From: Pycnococcus provasolii
Lineage: Eukaryota; Chlorophyta; Pseudoscourfieldiophyceae; Pseudoscourfieldiales
Length of the DNA stretch: 64,000 nt
Direction: 5' to 3'
Assembly (NCBI GenBank): GCA_049487715.1
Contig: CP150573.1
Span: forward strand, 248,001-312,000
Part shown: positions 19,351 to 29,004 of the stretch, in pieces
Position numbering within the stretch: the stretch's first letter is position 1
How the letters are laid out: each line of letters opens with the position of its first letter
The notes under the pieces: generated by a model
What the model was told of the DNA's origin: nothing
Database searches by the model: none
Seen by the model: only the letters and a program-made list of their open reading frames with translations
Made by a program: the position numbers and the translations under genes

Positions 19351-21585
19351 ATGCCGGCGCCGGCGCCATGGCGTGGTGGGCGGGGGAGGGAGGTGGTTTT
19401 GGGGCGCGGGAGGGGGACTGGCGCTGAAGGGGGTGTACTATCCATACGGGCGGCGCACTGCCGTGGCGTGGCGCAGGGCTTGCTGCTCTCGCTGCTGTGC
19501 GTGCTGGTGTTCTGGGAGGAGTTGAACGAATACCGGCTGGTGGCAAAGGCGTGGATGCACGATGCGGGCAGCAAGACGGCGCGCGGCACGCACGCGCAGG
19601 CCGTCGCCGCCGCCGAGGCGTCGCGCCGCGGCCTCGAGCGCCTGCGCCGCCAGCACTCCACCGAGGCCACCGCCGCCGCCGAGGCTGTCGTCGCTAGCAA
19701 ACCGCCGGAGCCCGCCGCCGCCGCGGACGAGGCTCTGCTCCCACCCTCGCCGCCGGCCGCCGATGCAGCACCGCCGCCCTCGCCGCCGCCCTCGCCGCCG
19801 CCGGCGACAGCGCGGATGGCGGAGGTACCAGGGGTGGCGCCGGGCAGCACGGACGCGCACGACTACGAGAGCGCGGGGAAGGTGAAGCCACTGACGCGCA
19901 TCCTGGACCTGGAGGAGCCGGGGGCGCTAGAGGAGGTGGCGGCTGCGCGCGCCTTCAACAAGGAGCTCATCATGACCATCTTCAACCCGGACGGCTCCGT
20001 GATGGGCCTGAACCTGCTGGCGAACCTGGCGGGCCTCAACATGGCGCACTACTTCATCATCGGCAACACCAAGGAGCTGTGCGAGGAGTTCGCCGCGTTC
20101 GACGCCTCCATCGCGTGCGCGTGGACCTCGTACCTGCAGGGCCACCCGGGCCTGCCCAAGTACTCCCTCCTGAACGAGATGGGCGGCGCGCCTTTCCGCC
20201 TTTGGTGGGCGCGCTTCTCCTACATGGCGCGCCTCGCCGACCTGGGCTACAACGTCATGTACGTGGACACTGACGTCTCGTTCCGTGTCAACCCCTACCC
20301 CATCTTCAAGGGCACCTTCGGCAAGCACAACCTGCTGGTGCAGCGGGAGCGGCCCGTCCTGCCGGGCCTCAACATCGGCATCGTGTACTGCCAGGAGTGC
20401 GCCAAGGGCTCCGGCGCGTGGTGGGTGCTGCAGCAAACCGTGCAGCGTATGCGCGACATCCTGGACGCGCCGGAGCCCGTGAAGCGCTGGGACGGGCAGG
20501 TGGCCGGCGGCGCCAAGGATCTGCTGTGGGACCAGCACATCTTCAACGACGTGGCGGAGACGGCGGCGGGCGGCTACCTGTCGTACCGCCGCTCATACGA
20601 GCGCCTGCAGCCGGACGACAAGAAGGGTACGTGGGCGAAGGAGCAGGGATACAAGGAGGTGCCTTGGGAGAACGAGGAGGTGACGATACCCGAGCCGCTG
20701 GACGGTGCCGGCCGCAAGGACACCATCGTGTGGAAGGCGCTGGCACCGTACCCGCTGCCCAAGGAGGGCGAGGTCCCGCCGTCCACGCTCGTGGCGGCGC
20801 CCGGCTGGTTCTTCGGCGGGTGGAGCGGGGTGGAGGGCACGGACAAGTCGCAGGGGGTGTGGGGGTGGTGGAACGTGGACCCGCCGCAGTGCGCCATGGC
20901 GCACCTGGTGGGCGCCATCAACAAGGTGCTGACGCTAAAGATGCTCGGCTGGTGGTGGTACGGCGCTGAGGCGCTGCGCGCGCCCAAGCCCAAGCCATGG
21001 GAGCTGCCGGAGGGCGCGCCGCTGCTCGCCGTGCAGATGCCCGGGCTGCGCTTTGACAAATACAACGGCGGCGCCGCGGACGGCTTCCCGCATGCCGTCT
21101 CCAAGCTGCTGGACCTGGGTTACGCCTCCGGACGCCGCGTGGTGCTGCCGCAGTACGACTGCGCCAGCCCCTTCATCGAGAAGGCGGCCACCGCGTGGCA
21201 CGGCATCAAGGACCGCGAGCGCATCGTGGTGGGCAAGTGCCACGGCGTGGAGCCCTGCTGCGTCTCGCTGCCCTTCGACTGCTCCAAGCACGTCATCTCC
21301 CAGCCGGAGCTCGAGCACTATTACCCGACGGCGCCGACGCGCGAGGTGGCTGTGTCCGCGCTGGGCGCGTCAATCGAGGCGGCCAAGGTGGCCGAGGCGC
21401 TGGGCACCGAGCACCTGGTGGTGATCACCGGGCTCACGGACGGCTCGGAGCTGCCGGAGGTGACGGGGCTGGACAGCAAGGCGCAGGAGGCCAAGCTGGA
21501 CACCCTGCGCGACTGCGAGGCGATGGACTGCACGCCCCCGCGAACTGCCGATTTCCCGCATCCGGGGCCCTGCCGCCGCCCGTGA
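19351..21585 (+). CDS. GT77-type glycosyltransferase (XEG113/RRA-like), type II membrane
   Basis: 744 residues from the ATG at 19351; the open frame further upstream has no ATG. A short basic cytoplasmic tail precedes a hydrophobic anchor (GLLLSLLCVLVFW, residues ~45-60), a stem with a Ser-Pro-rich stretch (PPSPPPSPPP), and a nucleotide-diphospho-sugar transferase domain. That domain contains MTIFNPDGS, then LGYNVMYVDTDVSF near residue 305 with the metal-binding DxD, then NIGIVY and WDQHIFN. A C-terminal module with VVLPQYDCAS and SLPFDCSKH resembles the LPxxC...LPFxCPxDH pattern of the other GT77 proteins here. Plant relatives add arabinose to hydroxyproline-rich proteins in the Golgi. Third codon positions are almost all G or C, clearly more than in neighbours. 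A dispersed-repeat copy follows the stop. Confidence 0.8.
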   Translation: MPAPAPWRGGRGREVVLGRGRGTGAEGGVLSIRAAHCRGVAQGLLLSLLCVLVFWEELNEYRLVAKAWMHDAGSKTARGTHAQAVAAAEASRRGLERLRRQHSTEATAAAEAVVASKPPEPAAAADEALLPPSPPAADAAPPPSPPPSPPPATARMAEVPGVAPGSTDAHDYESAGKVKPLTRILDLEEPGALEEVAAARAFNKELIMTIFNPDGSVMGLNLLANLAGLNMAHYFIIGNTKELCEEFAAFDASIACAWTSYLQGHPGLPKYSLLNEMGGAPFRLWWARFSYMARLADLGYNVMYVDTDVSFRVNPYPIFKGTFGKHNLLVQRERPVLPGLNIGIVYCQECAKGSGAWWVLQQTVQRMRDILDAPEPVKRWDGQVAGGAKDLLWDQHIFNDVAETAAGGYLSYRRSYERLQPDDKKGTWAKEQGYKEVPWENEEVTIPEPLDGAGRKDTIVWKALAPYPLPKEGEVPPSTLVAAPGWFFGGWSGVEGTDKSQGVWGWWNVDPPQCAMAHLVGAINKVLTLKMLGWWWYGAEALRAPKPKPWELPEGAPLLAVQMPGLRFDKYNGGAADGFPHAVSKLLDLGYASGRRVVLPQYDCASPFIEKAATAWHGIKDRERIVVGKCHGVEPCCVSLPFDCSKHVISQPELEHYYPTAPTREVAVSALGASIEAAKVAEALGTEHLVVITGLTDGSELPEVTGLDSKAQEAKLDTLRDCEAMDCTPPRTADFPHPGPCRRP

Positions 21586-21631
21586 GGCCCGCACGAGGAG
21601 CACGCCAAACGACCGCTGCGAATACGCGCGA

Positions 21632-21701
21632 GCTGAGATCCTTCATTCAGTAACGAAGTGTACTTTACTCTATCCAGCGGTTGTCCATTCACACCATGCG
21701 A
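21632..21701 (+). repeat. 3'-UTR-associated dispersed repeat, copy C (short)
   Basis: Starts GAGATCCTTCATTCAGTAACG and runs through GTGTACTTTACT and GTCCATTCACACCAT; similarity then ends. It begins 46 bases after the glycosyltransferase stop codon, in sense orientation. Confidence 0.75.
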
Positions 21702-21879
21702 TGATCAACAACCCCATCTGTCCTTCAAATAATTTGTAGATTATGATTTCAATGATTTTGGGAACTATAGATGTGTCGTTCAAATTTTGTAACAAGATTT
21801 CTGGTACCTGTTTTCGGTGCAATCTTTGGAGTTTCTTCCGCCGATGATGTCGGAGTTTACAACGAGGGTTCCCGTCCTC

Positions 21880-23855
21880 TCAACCAAAGGCTGCATATCG
21901 AACGTGAATTCTAATGTCGCCACTGCGCACACCCCTGAGCTTAAATACCCCCTTGAATTCGTCTCCTGCGGCACTGATCACATCCGTGATTGGGAACTTG
22001 TACTCACCCAGAAGACACTGCTTACGATATGCGCTGTCTTCCACCTGGATTGTCACCTCCTCTTTGATGTCATAGACGATGAGCTCAAATCGCTCGTCGA
22101 AAAGTGGCGCATGAGTCTTCTTCTTCACCTCGCCTTTGAATATGTTGCGCGGAATGGGGGGCTGGCCAGGAACGTTGCAGAATGCCCTCAATCGCGGGCT
22201 GGGCTTCATCTGGAATGACTGCTTCGTAATGAGATTGTCGCAGCGCTCGACGTGAAGTGTCACCATCCCGCCGTAGAACTCTCCCGCTTCCGCTTCTCCT
22301 ACTCGGATCGGGCGCATCATCACCTCCAACTTTACCGTTCCCGCGCCACCCTTCGTATTTCCTCTCACTTGTTCGGTGCCGTCATCCACTTGCGTGTATC
22401 TCTTTATGCCCTTCATCACAGAGCCGGCCAGCGACTTGTATTCCCCTTTCAACAAAACCTCGTGCGTCGTCGCCTTGTTAAACTCGATGGAGGAGAGCGG
22501 AATCGACGCGCTGCCAAGCAAACGCGCCTTGGCTCCATCATCGCTCAATTTGATCTTGAGGTGTTGTGCCTTGACGTCCTCGACGAACATGACGAAATTC
22601 TCGTTCCACACAGGGTTGAGGTTGTTGTTCTTCGTTGATGTCCGGTGCCAGCGCTTTCCTCGCACCGTCGTCTCGACGAATGGGTCCGTCTTGTCGAACG
22701 TGTCGACATTTGGAATATTGCTCGCGCTGATCACCTTCACCTGCAGAACCGCGGTCGGCTTGTTCTCGAGGCCGCGAAGTTCCTCCTCCGAGAGATCCAA
22801 GATTGGTATCACGAGACGCTCTGGCCATGTCATAAAGTCGAACGACAGGTTGGTGATGACGTTCATAAGTGTATCGCCAAGCCCGGGGAACTTCATGATG
22901 TCCGCTCCACCAATAGCTTTCAGCGCGGCATTCAGGCGCGGCTTCTCCACCATGGCGATGGTGATGGCTGAGAAGGTTGGCCACACGTTGCACAGTGGCT
23001 TGAGAATGATGCGCACAGTTGCCTCGAGCACAAGGTCGTCAACCGCGACGGCTAAGTTCGGCGAAACGGACGTTGCGACGTCGAGGTGCACGCTGGGAGT
23101 TCCAGCCCATCTTAAGCTGAGGTCCAGAATCACCTCGTCCATCGGACTTTTCACGTGCTGTTATGTTGAAAATGTGGGGCGCCATTGGTTGAGTTATTGT
23201 CTTTTTGGGGTGGATCGCCGTGAACAACATGACATACCTTAACGCCTGTGATATGAGGCGCTACAGGGCCGAGCGTGAATGTTTTGCGCAGTGCAAGCTT
23301 ATTCAGGATGGGGATGTCTTTTACGATCGACTCCAAAATGGGGTTCACGGCTGACACCACGTCCGCCGATATCGCCTTGTCGAGAAACGGCCACATGCTC
23401 CTGACGCCGTTGGACAGCCAAGCAGCCTTCTCCACCTCTGAGCTGCGAACCCATGAGGGAACCTCAGCGAGCAGCAACCTAAGTTGTTTTTTGTTTTGTT
23501 TTGTTTTGTTTTGTTTTGGGGGAAAGAACGCACGTTTACAAAATCAAATATAATAAAAGTATATTGTGAGTGCCATGTTTTTTGTTTTTTCTCAATCAAG
23601 GGAAGGAATACGGAGAAGAAGACGTTCGCGAGGCAACGAAACGAAACCAAACGAAACGAAAAACAACACGTACTTGAGTTCCTCCGGTGTCGCGTTGGAT
23701 AGTTTTTCAATCGCTTTTATGCGCACAGTTTTCTCACGGTATTGCTTAAAAGCGTGTAAGGCGGCCAGGTATCCTAACATGCCACCTGTGACAAAGACAA
23801 AAACCACGAACTGCAACGAGGCTAAAAGGCCGAGCTGGATCTCGAAGACGGCCAT
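21880..23855 (-). CDS. Synaptotagmin-like SMP/C2 membrane-contact-site protein (3 exons)
   Basis: Three exons join in frame: 23674-23855, 23238-23478 and 21880-23157, giving 566 residues. Exon 1 encodes a hydrophobic N-terminal anchor (residues ~8-35). Exon 2 begins the SMP lipid-transfer domain with the typical AEVPSWVRSSEVEKAAWLSN and MWPFLDKAI. Exon 3 completes it (LDLSLRWAG, FMTWPERLVIPI). A first C2 domain follows (VLQVKVISASNIPNVD...DKTDPFVE, then LNPVWNENF), and then a more divergent second C2 (VTLHVERCDNLI ... LFDERFELIVYD). Plant SYT1 and animal extended synaptotagmins share this order and tether ER to plasma membrane while moving glycerolipids. Several acidic Ca2+ ligands of the first C2 are present; the second C2 lacks most. 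Intron 1 contains a (CAAAA)n microsatellite. Confidence 0.92.
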
Positions 23856-24811
23856 ACCTTCCCTACCTTTTTAAGAATGAGACAACAACTGCATGAAGGG
23901 GAGGGACGAATACATAGAACTAACTAATAAGGCCGAGACTCAACGCACGCACTCTTATTAGGGTAATGTAGTGCTATGCAAGTCCTAATAAACTATTCCG
24001 TAGGGAAAGTCTTGTATGTAAAGTTACTGTACGACTGGCTTTCCTTCCCCAGGTGGGCGCCTAAGAACGCCTACTTGACGGACACCGGAATCGTGGCCTA
24101 GGGGGGAAAACAACCAGGGAAATGGTCGGCGAGGGAAAACCTTCCCAGAGGGATGATGGCATATGATGCCGTGCGAGATGGAGATGCCATGGAGACGAGA
24201 CCCCTTAACTCTAACATGTGTCGTCGTGCCCAGCGTACCTAGTGCCCAGCGTGGGGGGGATGCCCAGGCTGAGCACCAGTGTGGGGGGTTGGGCAGTCTG
24301 TGTGGGACCCCAGTGAGTGTGGCACGTGGGGCACTATCGTAGGTAAGTACGCTGGCTGGGCACGACGACACATGTTCGTTGATTCCTCCCATTGATCTTT
24401 CCCGCATACAGTAGTGCTCATGCATGCTTTCCCAAACACATAAGTGAAGTAAGTTTACCTTGCACAAAACACAAGCACAAGCAGAAGGCACATCACAGGA
24501 GGTCATCAGAGGAGGCCATCAGAGGGCCATTTGATGAGGCTGGTTGGATCCCGATTGATTCATCAGGCTGTGTCTCGACCCACCCTTATCTTAACCCTGA
24601 ATGAATGCGCGATGAGGAGGGGTAACTAACCCCGAGGGACCCGGTCTACCAAGATACTTTACAATTCAACGTTGCCGTGCCCTGCCCGATAACGTTGTGG
24701 GACCCGTGGGTGCTTGTGGTTGTCTCTGTCTCTCTGACACCCCACTCTCGTGTCTCGCGATCATAGACTATCTTCCCACAACTACAGGTGTAGTGCTCTA
24801 CCCGTATCAGC
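23856..24811. other. Intergenic region
   Basis: No gene is supported. It contains a TTACTGTA motif (about 24019), two CTAATA(A) blocks near 23945-23995, and imperfect copies of GTGCCCAGCGT (24236-24260). It presumably holds the promoters of the divergent synaptotagmin-like and adenylate kinase genes. Confidence 0.4.
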
Positions 24812-25768
24812 ATGTTCCAGATGTCCACGAAGGTCTCAAGCAAGACATCTCCTTCTTCGAAGGTCTCTTCCTCGGGGAAGGCGCGTCAAGCCTCGGCAAA
24901 GTCTCGGCAAAACACGAAGAAGGGAAGATCGGGTTTCGTCCCTCTCGCGGCGGCGGCATCAGCGTGCGTGGGAATCACCGCCGCAGCTCTGTGGAAGAAG
25001 TCGAAGCAAGCATCGCGGTCTGCTTCGACCTCGACCTCGGCAGCAGCGTCGCGTAAAAGTGTTGTCGCAGCAGCAGCGTCGGAGTCGGATCGTACGATTC
25101 TCATTCTTTTTGGACCGCCGGGTGCGGGTAAGGGATCGCAGGCGCCGAGGATCGTTGAGACGCTTGACATACCGCAGCTGTCGACGGGTGACATGTTGCG
25201 CGCGGCGGTCGCGGCTGGAACGGAGGTGGGAAAGCAGGCCAAGGCTGTCATGGACAGCGGGGGCCTCGTCAGCGACGAGATCGTCGTCGGCATCATCAAG
25301 GACCGCATCCTCGAGAGCGACTGCTCGAAGGGGTTCATCCTCGACGGGTTCCCGCGAACCGTGGAGCAGGCGAATAAGCTCGATGACATGCTCTCGGCGT
25401 CGGGGGAGAAGGTGTCGTCCGTCGTCGAGCTCTCCGTGCCTGACGAAGTTCTTGAGGAGCGCATCTGCGGACGCTGGATCCACAAGAGCAGTGGGCGCAG
25501 CTACCACGTTTCGTTCGCGCCGCCGAAAAGCCTGCCGTCTGGTGCCAAGCCGGACGAGTCCAACATGCTCGACGACGAGACGGGGGAGCCGCTTATGCAG
25601 CGCGGCGACGATACCGCGGAGGCGCTCAAGAGTCGCTTGGACGCATATCACAAGCAGACGGTTCCTATCCTCACGCACTACAAGCCAACGGGCGTCGTGT
25701 CATCTGTTGACGCGAATCAGTCACAAGAGGAGGTGTGGACTGGCATCAAGACGGCGCTTGGCGCGTAA
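24812..25768 (+). CDS. ADK: Adenylate kinase with organelle-targeting N-terminus
   Basis: 318 residues. About 90 residues of Ser/Lys/Ala-rich sequence containing a short hydrophobic stretch ([17 protein letters not shown]) precede a complete long-type adenylate kinase: P-loop [27 protein letters not shown], then the LID domain from [16 protein letters not shown] to [14 protein letters not shown], and RLDAYHKQT. The LID has no zinc cysteines. The enzyme equilibrates ATP, ADP and AMP, and the presequence argues for plastid or mitochondrion. A second methionine three codons in is a possible alternative start. It is tail-to-tail with the DnaJ-like gene, with about 96 bases between stop codons. 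Confidence 0.95.
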   Translation: MFQMSTKVSSKTSPSSKVSSSGKARQASAKSRQNTKKGRSGFVPLAAAASACVGITAAALWKKSKQASRSASTSTSAAASRKSVVAAAASESDRTILILFGPPGAGKGSQAPRIVETLDIPQLSTGDMLRAAVAAGTEVGKQAKAVMDSGGLVSDEIVVGIIKDRILESDCSKGFILDGFPRTVEQANKLDDMLSASGEKVSSVVELSVPDEVLEERICGRWIHKSSGRSYHVSFAPPKSLPSGAKPDESNMLDDETGEPLMQRGDDTAEALKSRLDAYHKQTVPILTHYKPTGVVSSVDANQSQEEVWTGIKTALGA

Positions 25769-25864
25769 GCACATACTCTTGGGATGGTGAATTAAAAAGG
25801 GGAAACTCACAAAATTGATTAGGTAAGAGGTATTTACACCGACGAGAGATTTTTCATTCACCTT

Positions 25865-26683
25865 TCAGTCGCACGCGCGCAGAACGAATACGTGGTCGCC
25901 TCTTGCCGTGGATGAGCTCACACTCTTGTCGGAGATCGCGCCCTTGCCACGCACACGCAGAGCTGCTCCGTCCTTCGTCTCTGACGGAACCTTCAGCGTG
26001 CCTTTCGTGCCGTCGACGAGCGTCACGGGAAGCGCGTCTGTGCCAGACGCAAGCACGGCGGATGGGAGCGAAACAGATGTAAACAAATTGCCTTCGGCGT
26101 CGCGTGTCGTCTCCGTTGACTCGTCTTGATATAGTACACATAGGGTGACGAGAAGGTCTCCGTCGTTTGCCGGCGAAGGCACACCGGAGTCGCCTTGTCC
26201 CTTGAGACGGAGCATTTGATTGTGCCGTACTCCCCCGTCTGGTATTGTGACGGTGACAGCCTTCTCCTCAGCGGCGATGCCCGTGCCATCGCACGCCGGA
26301 CACTTGATGACAGTTCTTGGCAGCCGACCTTCTCCTTTGCACTTCGCACACTTCACTTTTCTCTCGAAGGAGACGTCGACGCTCGCGTTGCCAAGGATAC
26401 CATCGACGAATCCTACTGTTGCATTAGCACGCACGTCCGAACCACGCCGAGGCTCTTCTTCGCCATCTTGTTTTTTCCGTCCAAACCAGCCACCACCCGC
26501 CGCTTTGATTTCTTTCGCGAAGTCGAATCCTTCGTCAAGGGGTGACTTGCGTTTGACGTTGTTGTCGTCGCCGCGAAACACAAAGCAAGGGCCAACTGCT
26601 TGACGAGGACGTGAACTGCTTCTGAGTCCACCACCATAATGACGCGACGCGGAGTGGATTGGACGACGGTGACGGGCGGACAT
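25865..26683 (-). CDS. DnaJ-like protein lacking a J domain, with half of the zinc finger
   Basis: 272 residues from the ATG at 26683. The N-terminal ~75 residues are basic and Ser/Arg-rich and may be a transit peptide. There is no J domain and no HPD motif. From about residue 85 it follows the DnaJ C-terminal architecture: NASVDVSFERKVKC, then two zinc-binding repeats CAKCKGEG and CPACDGTG instead of four, then VTVTIPDGGVRHNQMLRLKGQGD, GDLLVTLCV and a second beta-domain ending GTLKVPSETKDGAALRVRGKG. In the family this region binds unfolded clients. Without a J domain it cannot itself stimulate Hsp70, so a holdase or J-protein partner role is inferred. Telomere-type repeats lie about 60 bases upstream. 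Confidence 0.85.
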   Translation of the reverse strand: MSARHRRPIHSASRHYGGGLRSSSRPRQAVGPCFVFRGDDNNVKRKSPLDEGFDFAKEIKAAGGGWFGRKKQDGEEEPRRGSDVRANATVGFVDGILGNASVDVSFERKVKCAKCKGEGRLPRTVIKCPACDGTGIAAEEKAVTVTIPDGGVRHNQMLRLKGQGDSGVPSPANDGDLLVTLCVLYQDESTETTRDAEGNLFTSVSLPSAVLASGTDALPVTLVDGTKGTLKVPSETKDGAALRVRGKGAISDKSVSSSTARGDHVFVLRACD

Positions 26684-26740
26684 GTTTGTTGTTTTTGTGT
26701 TTTTGTGATCGCGCGATGGGAAAAGGATCCGACGAGCCCT

Positions 26741-26758
26741 CTAACCCTAACCCTAACC
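26741..26758. promoter_or_regulatory. Telomere-type repeat cluster in a divergent promoter
   Basis: Three CCCTAA-type units lie 58 bases upstream of the DnaJ-like ATG and within the region shared with the AlgH gene. Confidence 0.55.
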
Positions 26759-27583
26759 TGGGTACCCCCCCGAGTTCGGGTTCGGGTTCGTCCCTTTCCC
26801 GGCTTGCCCGACCGATCCCACCGACCGTTGTTGCACGTTTTGCTGCTTGTTCTTGTTTCCTGTTCCGACTGACTCTTCTTGACGACTTGCCCAGGGACGT
26901 TTTGCTAGGACCATCTGAGCTGACCATACGGCCACACCGACGTGGACGGTGGATGTGCCCGTGATTTTCACCAGGGAGCTGGACTCGTGAGTTTGCGTTA
27001 GAACGAGAGGCCTTCCGACGTCGAGAGAGCGGTGCGAGCGGATTGATTTTTTTGGTTCGGTTCGCAGCAAGATCCCCCCGCAGCAAGATCATCATCCCCC
27101 TCTCTCTCCCCAACCTTGACCAAGGGTCTTCTGACCAAGGCACGGAGCACCAAGGGAATTCTTTCTTACCCCTTGACCAACAAGAAAACCAACAAGGACA
27201 ACGAAGAACAACAAGAACACCAAGAACAAAGAACACCAACACCAACAAGGCAAAGGCAACACCACGTACCACGTACCGCACAAAACACTGTAGGAAACCT
27301 TAAAAAAACCCATCCGGAGAGACGAATGCAGGACAAGGAAGTAGGAAGTAGGGAGGGACTGAAGTTCAGGAGGGACAGGGAAGGGGAAAGGCTGACAGAA
27401 TTGGGATAGATTTGCTGCTCATTTGCTTTGCCAAGAAAGAACAGGGGCACGAGGCTCGGAGCTGAGATTCTCTCGCCTCTGGTTCCCCCCCCGGGGGGCT
27501 GCCGGGGGGCCGGAGAGGAGTGGTCCACGGCGACTTCTTCCCGGGGGAGCACTGTCAGCCCTCCACTTCCCCGGGGGATAGCC

Positions 27584-28969
27584 ATGGCGACTTCTTCCAT
27601 GCTGCGTCTTACACCCTCAAGAGTATCTAGTGTGGCTCCTAGTAGCTCGTCGTCAGCGTTTGGCTCGGCTTCGTCAGCTCGTCCTCCTCCTCGCATTAAG
27701 CGATCCTTGGGATCCACACAAGCACATTGGCAGCAGATTCACGTACGCAGTGGGAAGCAGCACGGAGGAGGACGCAGATATGGAGGAAAAAACAAGCACG
27801 CACACCATGCGCCTGCATTTGGACGAGCCGGGTTAGTGTGCTGCGCGACTCTTGGAGGTGCGTCAGGAGGTGCGTCAGCCTCGGAGGAGGATGACAACAA
27901 CAACAATAAAAAAATAACGGAGGCCGACGTCAGCAAGCCGCCGACGTCATCAGCGGACGACCTCGTCAGCACCTCGTCAGTCAGCCCCGACGAGGAGGAG
28001 ATGGTGTCGCCCGCCGTTGACGAAGTTGACAACAGCACAAGCTGGGTCAGCGACGCCGAGGATGAGGACGAAGAAATAACACTTCCCGAGCTAGGAGACT
28101 GGCGGGAGTTCCGAGCGCGGCTCGTCGAGCAGCAGAAGCTTGTGGGCATGCCCGCGGCGGGTGACGTCGTGCGCGACACGACCGCAGACGACGTGCCGCC
28201 GCCGCCGCCGCTAGCTGCCGCCGTGGAGGAGCTCGAGCTTCGTGAAAGGCATAGGCAGATTATAGCGACTGAGGCAAACCGCGACTTGATGGAATCGCAG
28301 ACGCCTTGGCTGGCAAACGAGCCTGTGTGGGCGCACCCAATTGCGCAAGCCGAACGCGGGTGCCTGCTCGTCGCCGCCGCTGACCAGTTCTGCGATAAGC
28401 AGGAGTACTTCGCGCAGGCGGTGATTTTACTTCTCGATCACAGGCCGGAGGGAAGCGTGGGCGTGATTCTGAATCGTCCCACGCAGTGGGAGCTGAACGA
28501 GGTTAGCAGCGCAATCGACGAGTGCTTCGGAGAGCAGCGGCTTTACTTTGGAGGCGACGTGGGCGCCGGCACCGTGCTGGTGATTCACGGTGACGGCGAT
28601 GTCGACGGCGCACGCGAGGTGACGACGGGAGTTTACCTCGGTGGCTACGACAGCGTGGTGGAACGCGTGAGTGACGGGTCGAGCAAGCCGCAGGACTATA
28701 AGTTCTTCTCGAAGTGCTGCGGCTGGGGTGCCGGTCAGCTCGACCGCGAGGTGGAAGCTGGAGTTTGGCATCCCGTCTCCGCCGCGCGCCCCTTGCTGCT
28801 CAAGCAATGTCTTCAGCTTCCCAAGCCGCTCTGGCGCGAGGTGATGGAGCTGTGCGGTGGTGACCTTGCTGACGAGGCGAAGGATGCGTACGCGCCACGC
28901 GACGCCTTCGATCAGCAACAAAGCAACGACGACGACGACGACGACGACACTTACCCGCAGTTTCCTTGA
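27584..28969 (+). CDS. AlgH/UPF0301 (DUF179) family protein, plastid-type
   Basis: 461 residues from the ATG at 27584; the open frame before it has no ATG. The first ~80 residues are Ser/Arg/Pro-rich like a transit peptide. Residues ~95-250 are acidic and probably disordered. Residues ~255-425 are a complete UPF0301 domain: GCLLVAAADQF, FAQAVILLLDH, GSVGVILNRPT, LYFGGDVGAG, VYLGGYDS, YKFFSKCCGWGAGQLDREVEAGVWHP. The C-terminus ends in an Asp run from a GAC repeat. The domain is widespread in bacteria and in plastid-bearing eukaryotes; its biochemical role is not established. The gene is divergent from the DnaJ-like gene and converges with the RCC1-like gene, with 35 bases between stops. Confidence 0.9.
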   Translation: MATSSMLRLTPSRVSSVAPSSSSSAFGSASSARPPPRIKRSLGSTQAHWQQIHVRSGKQHGGGRRYGGKNKHAHHAPAFGRAGLVCCATLGGASGGASASEEDDNNNNKKITEADVSKPPTSSADDLVSTSSVSPDEEEMVSPAVDEVDNSTSWVSDAEDEDEEITLPELGDWREFRARLVEQQKLVGMPAAGDVVRDTTADDVPPPPPLAAAVEELELRERHRQIIATEANRDLMESQTPWLANEPVWAHPIAQAERGCLLVAAADQFCDKQEYFAQAVILLLDHRPEGSVGVILNRPTQWELNEVSSAIDECFGEQRLYFGGDVGAGTVLVIHGDGDVDGAREVTTGVYLGGYDSVVERVSDGSSKPQDYKFFSKCCGWGAGQLDREVEAGVWHPVSAARPLLLKQCLQLPKPLWREVMELCGGDLADEAKDAYAPRDAFDQQQSNDDDDDDDTYPQFP

Positions 28970-29004
28970 TTTGTTATATGAGACAGTTTTTTTCATTTTA
29001 CACC

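Noticed and set aside
22376-23242. Plus-strand frame of 288 codons inside the synaptotagmin-like gene
   Set aside because: It crosses an intron and exon of a confidently spliced minus-strand gene and resembles no protein.
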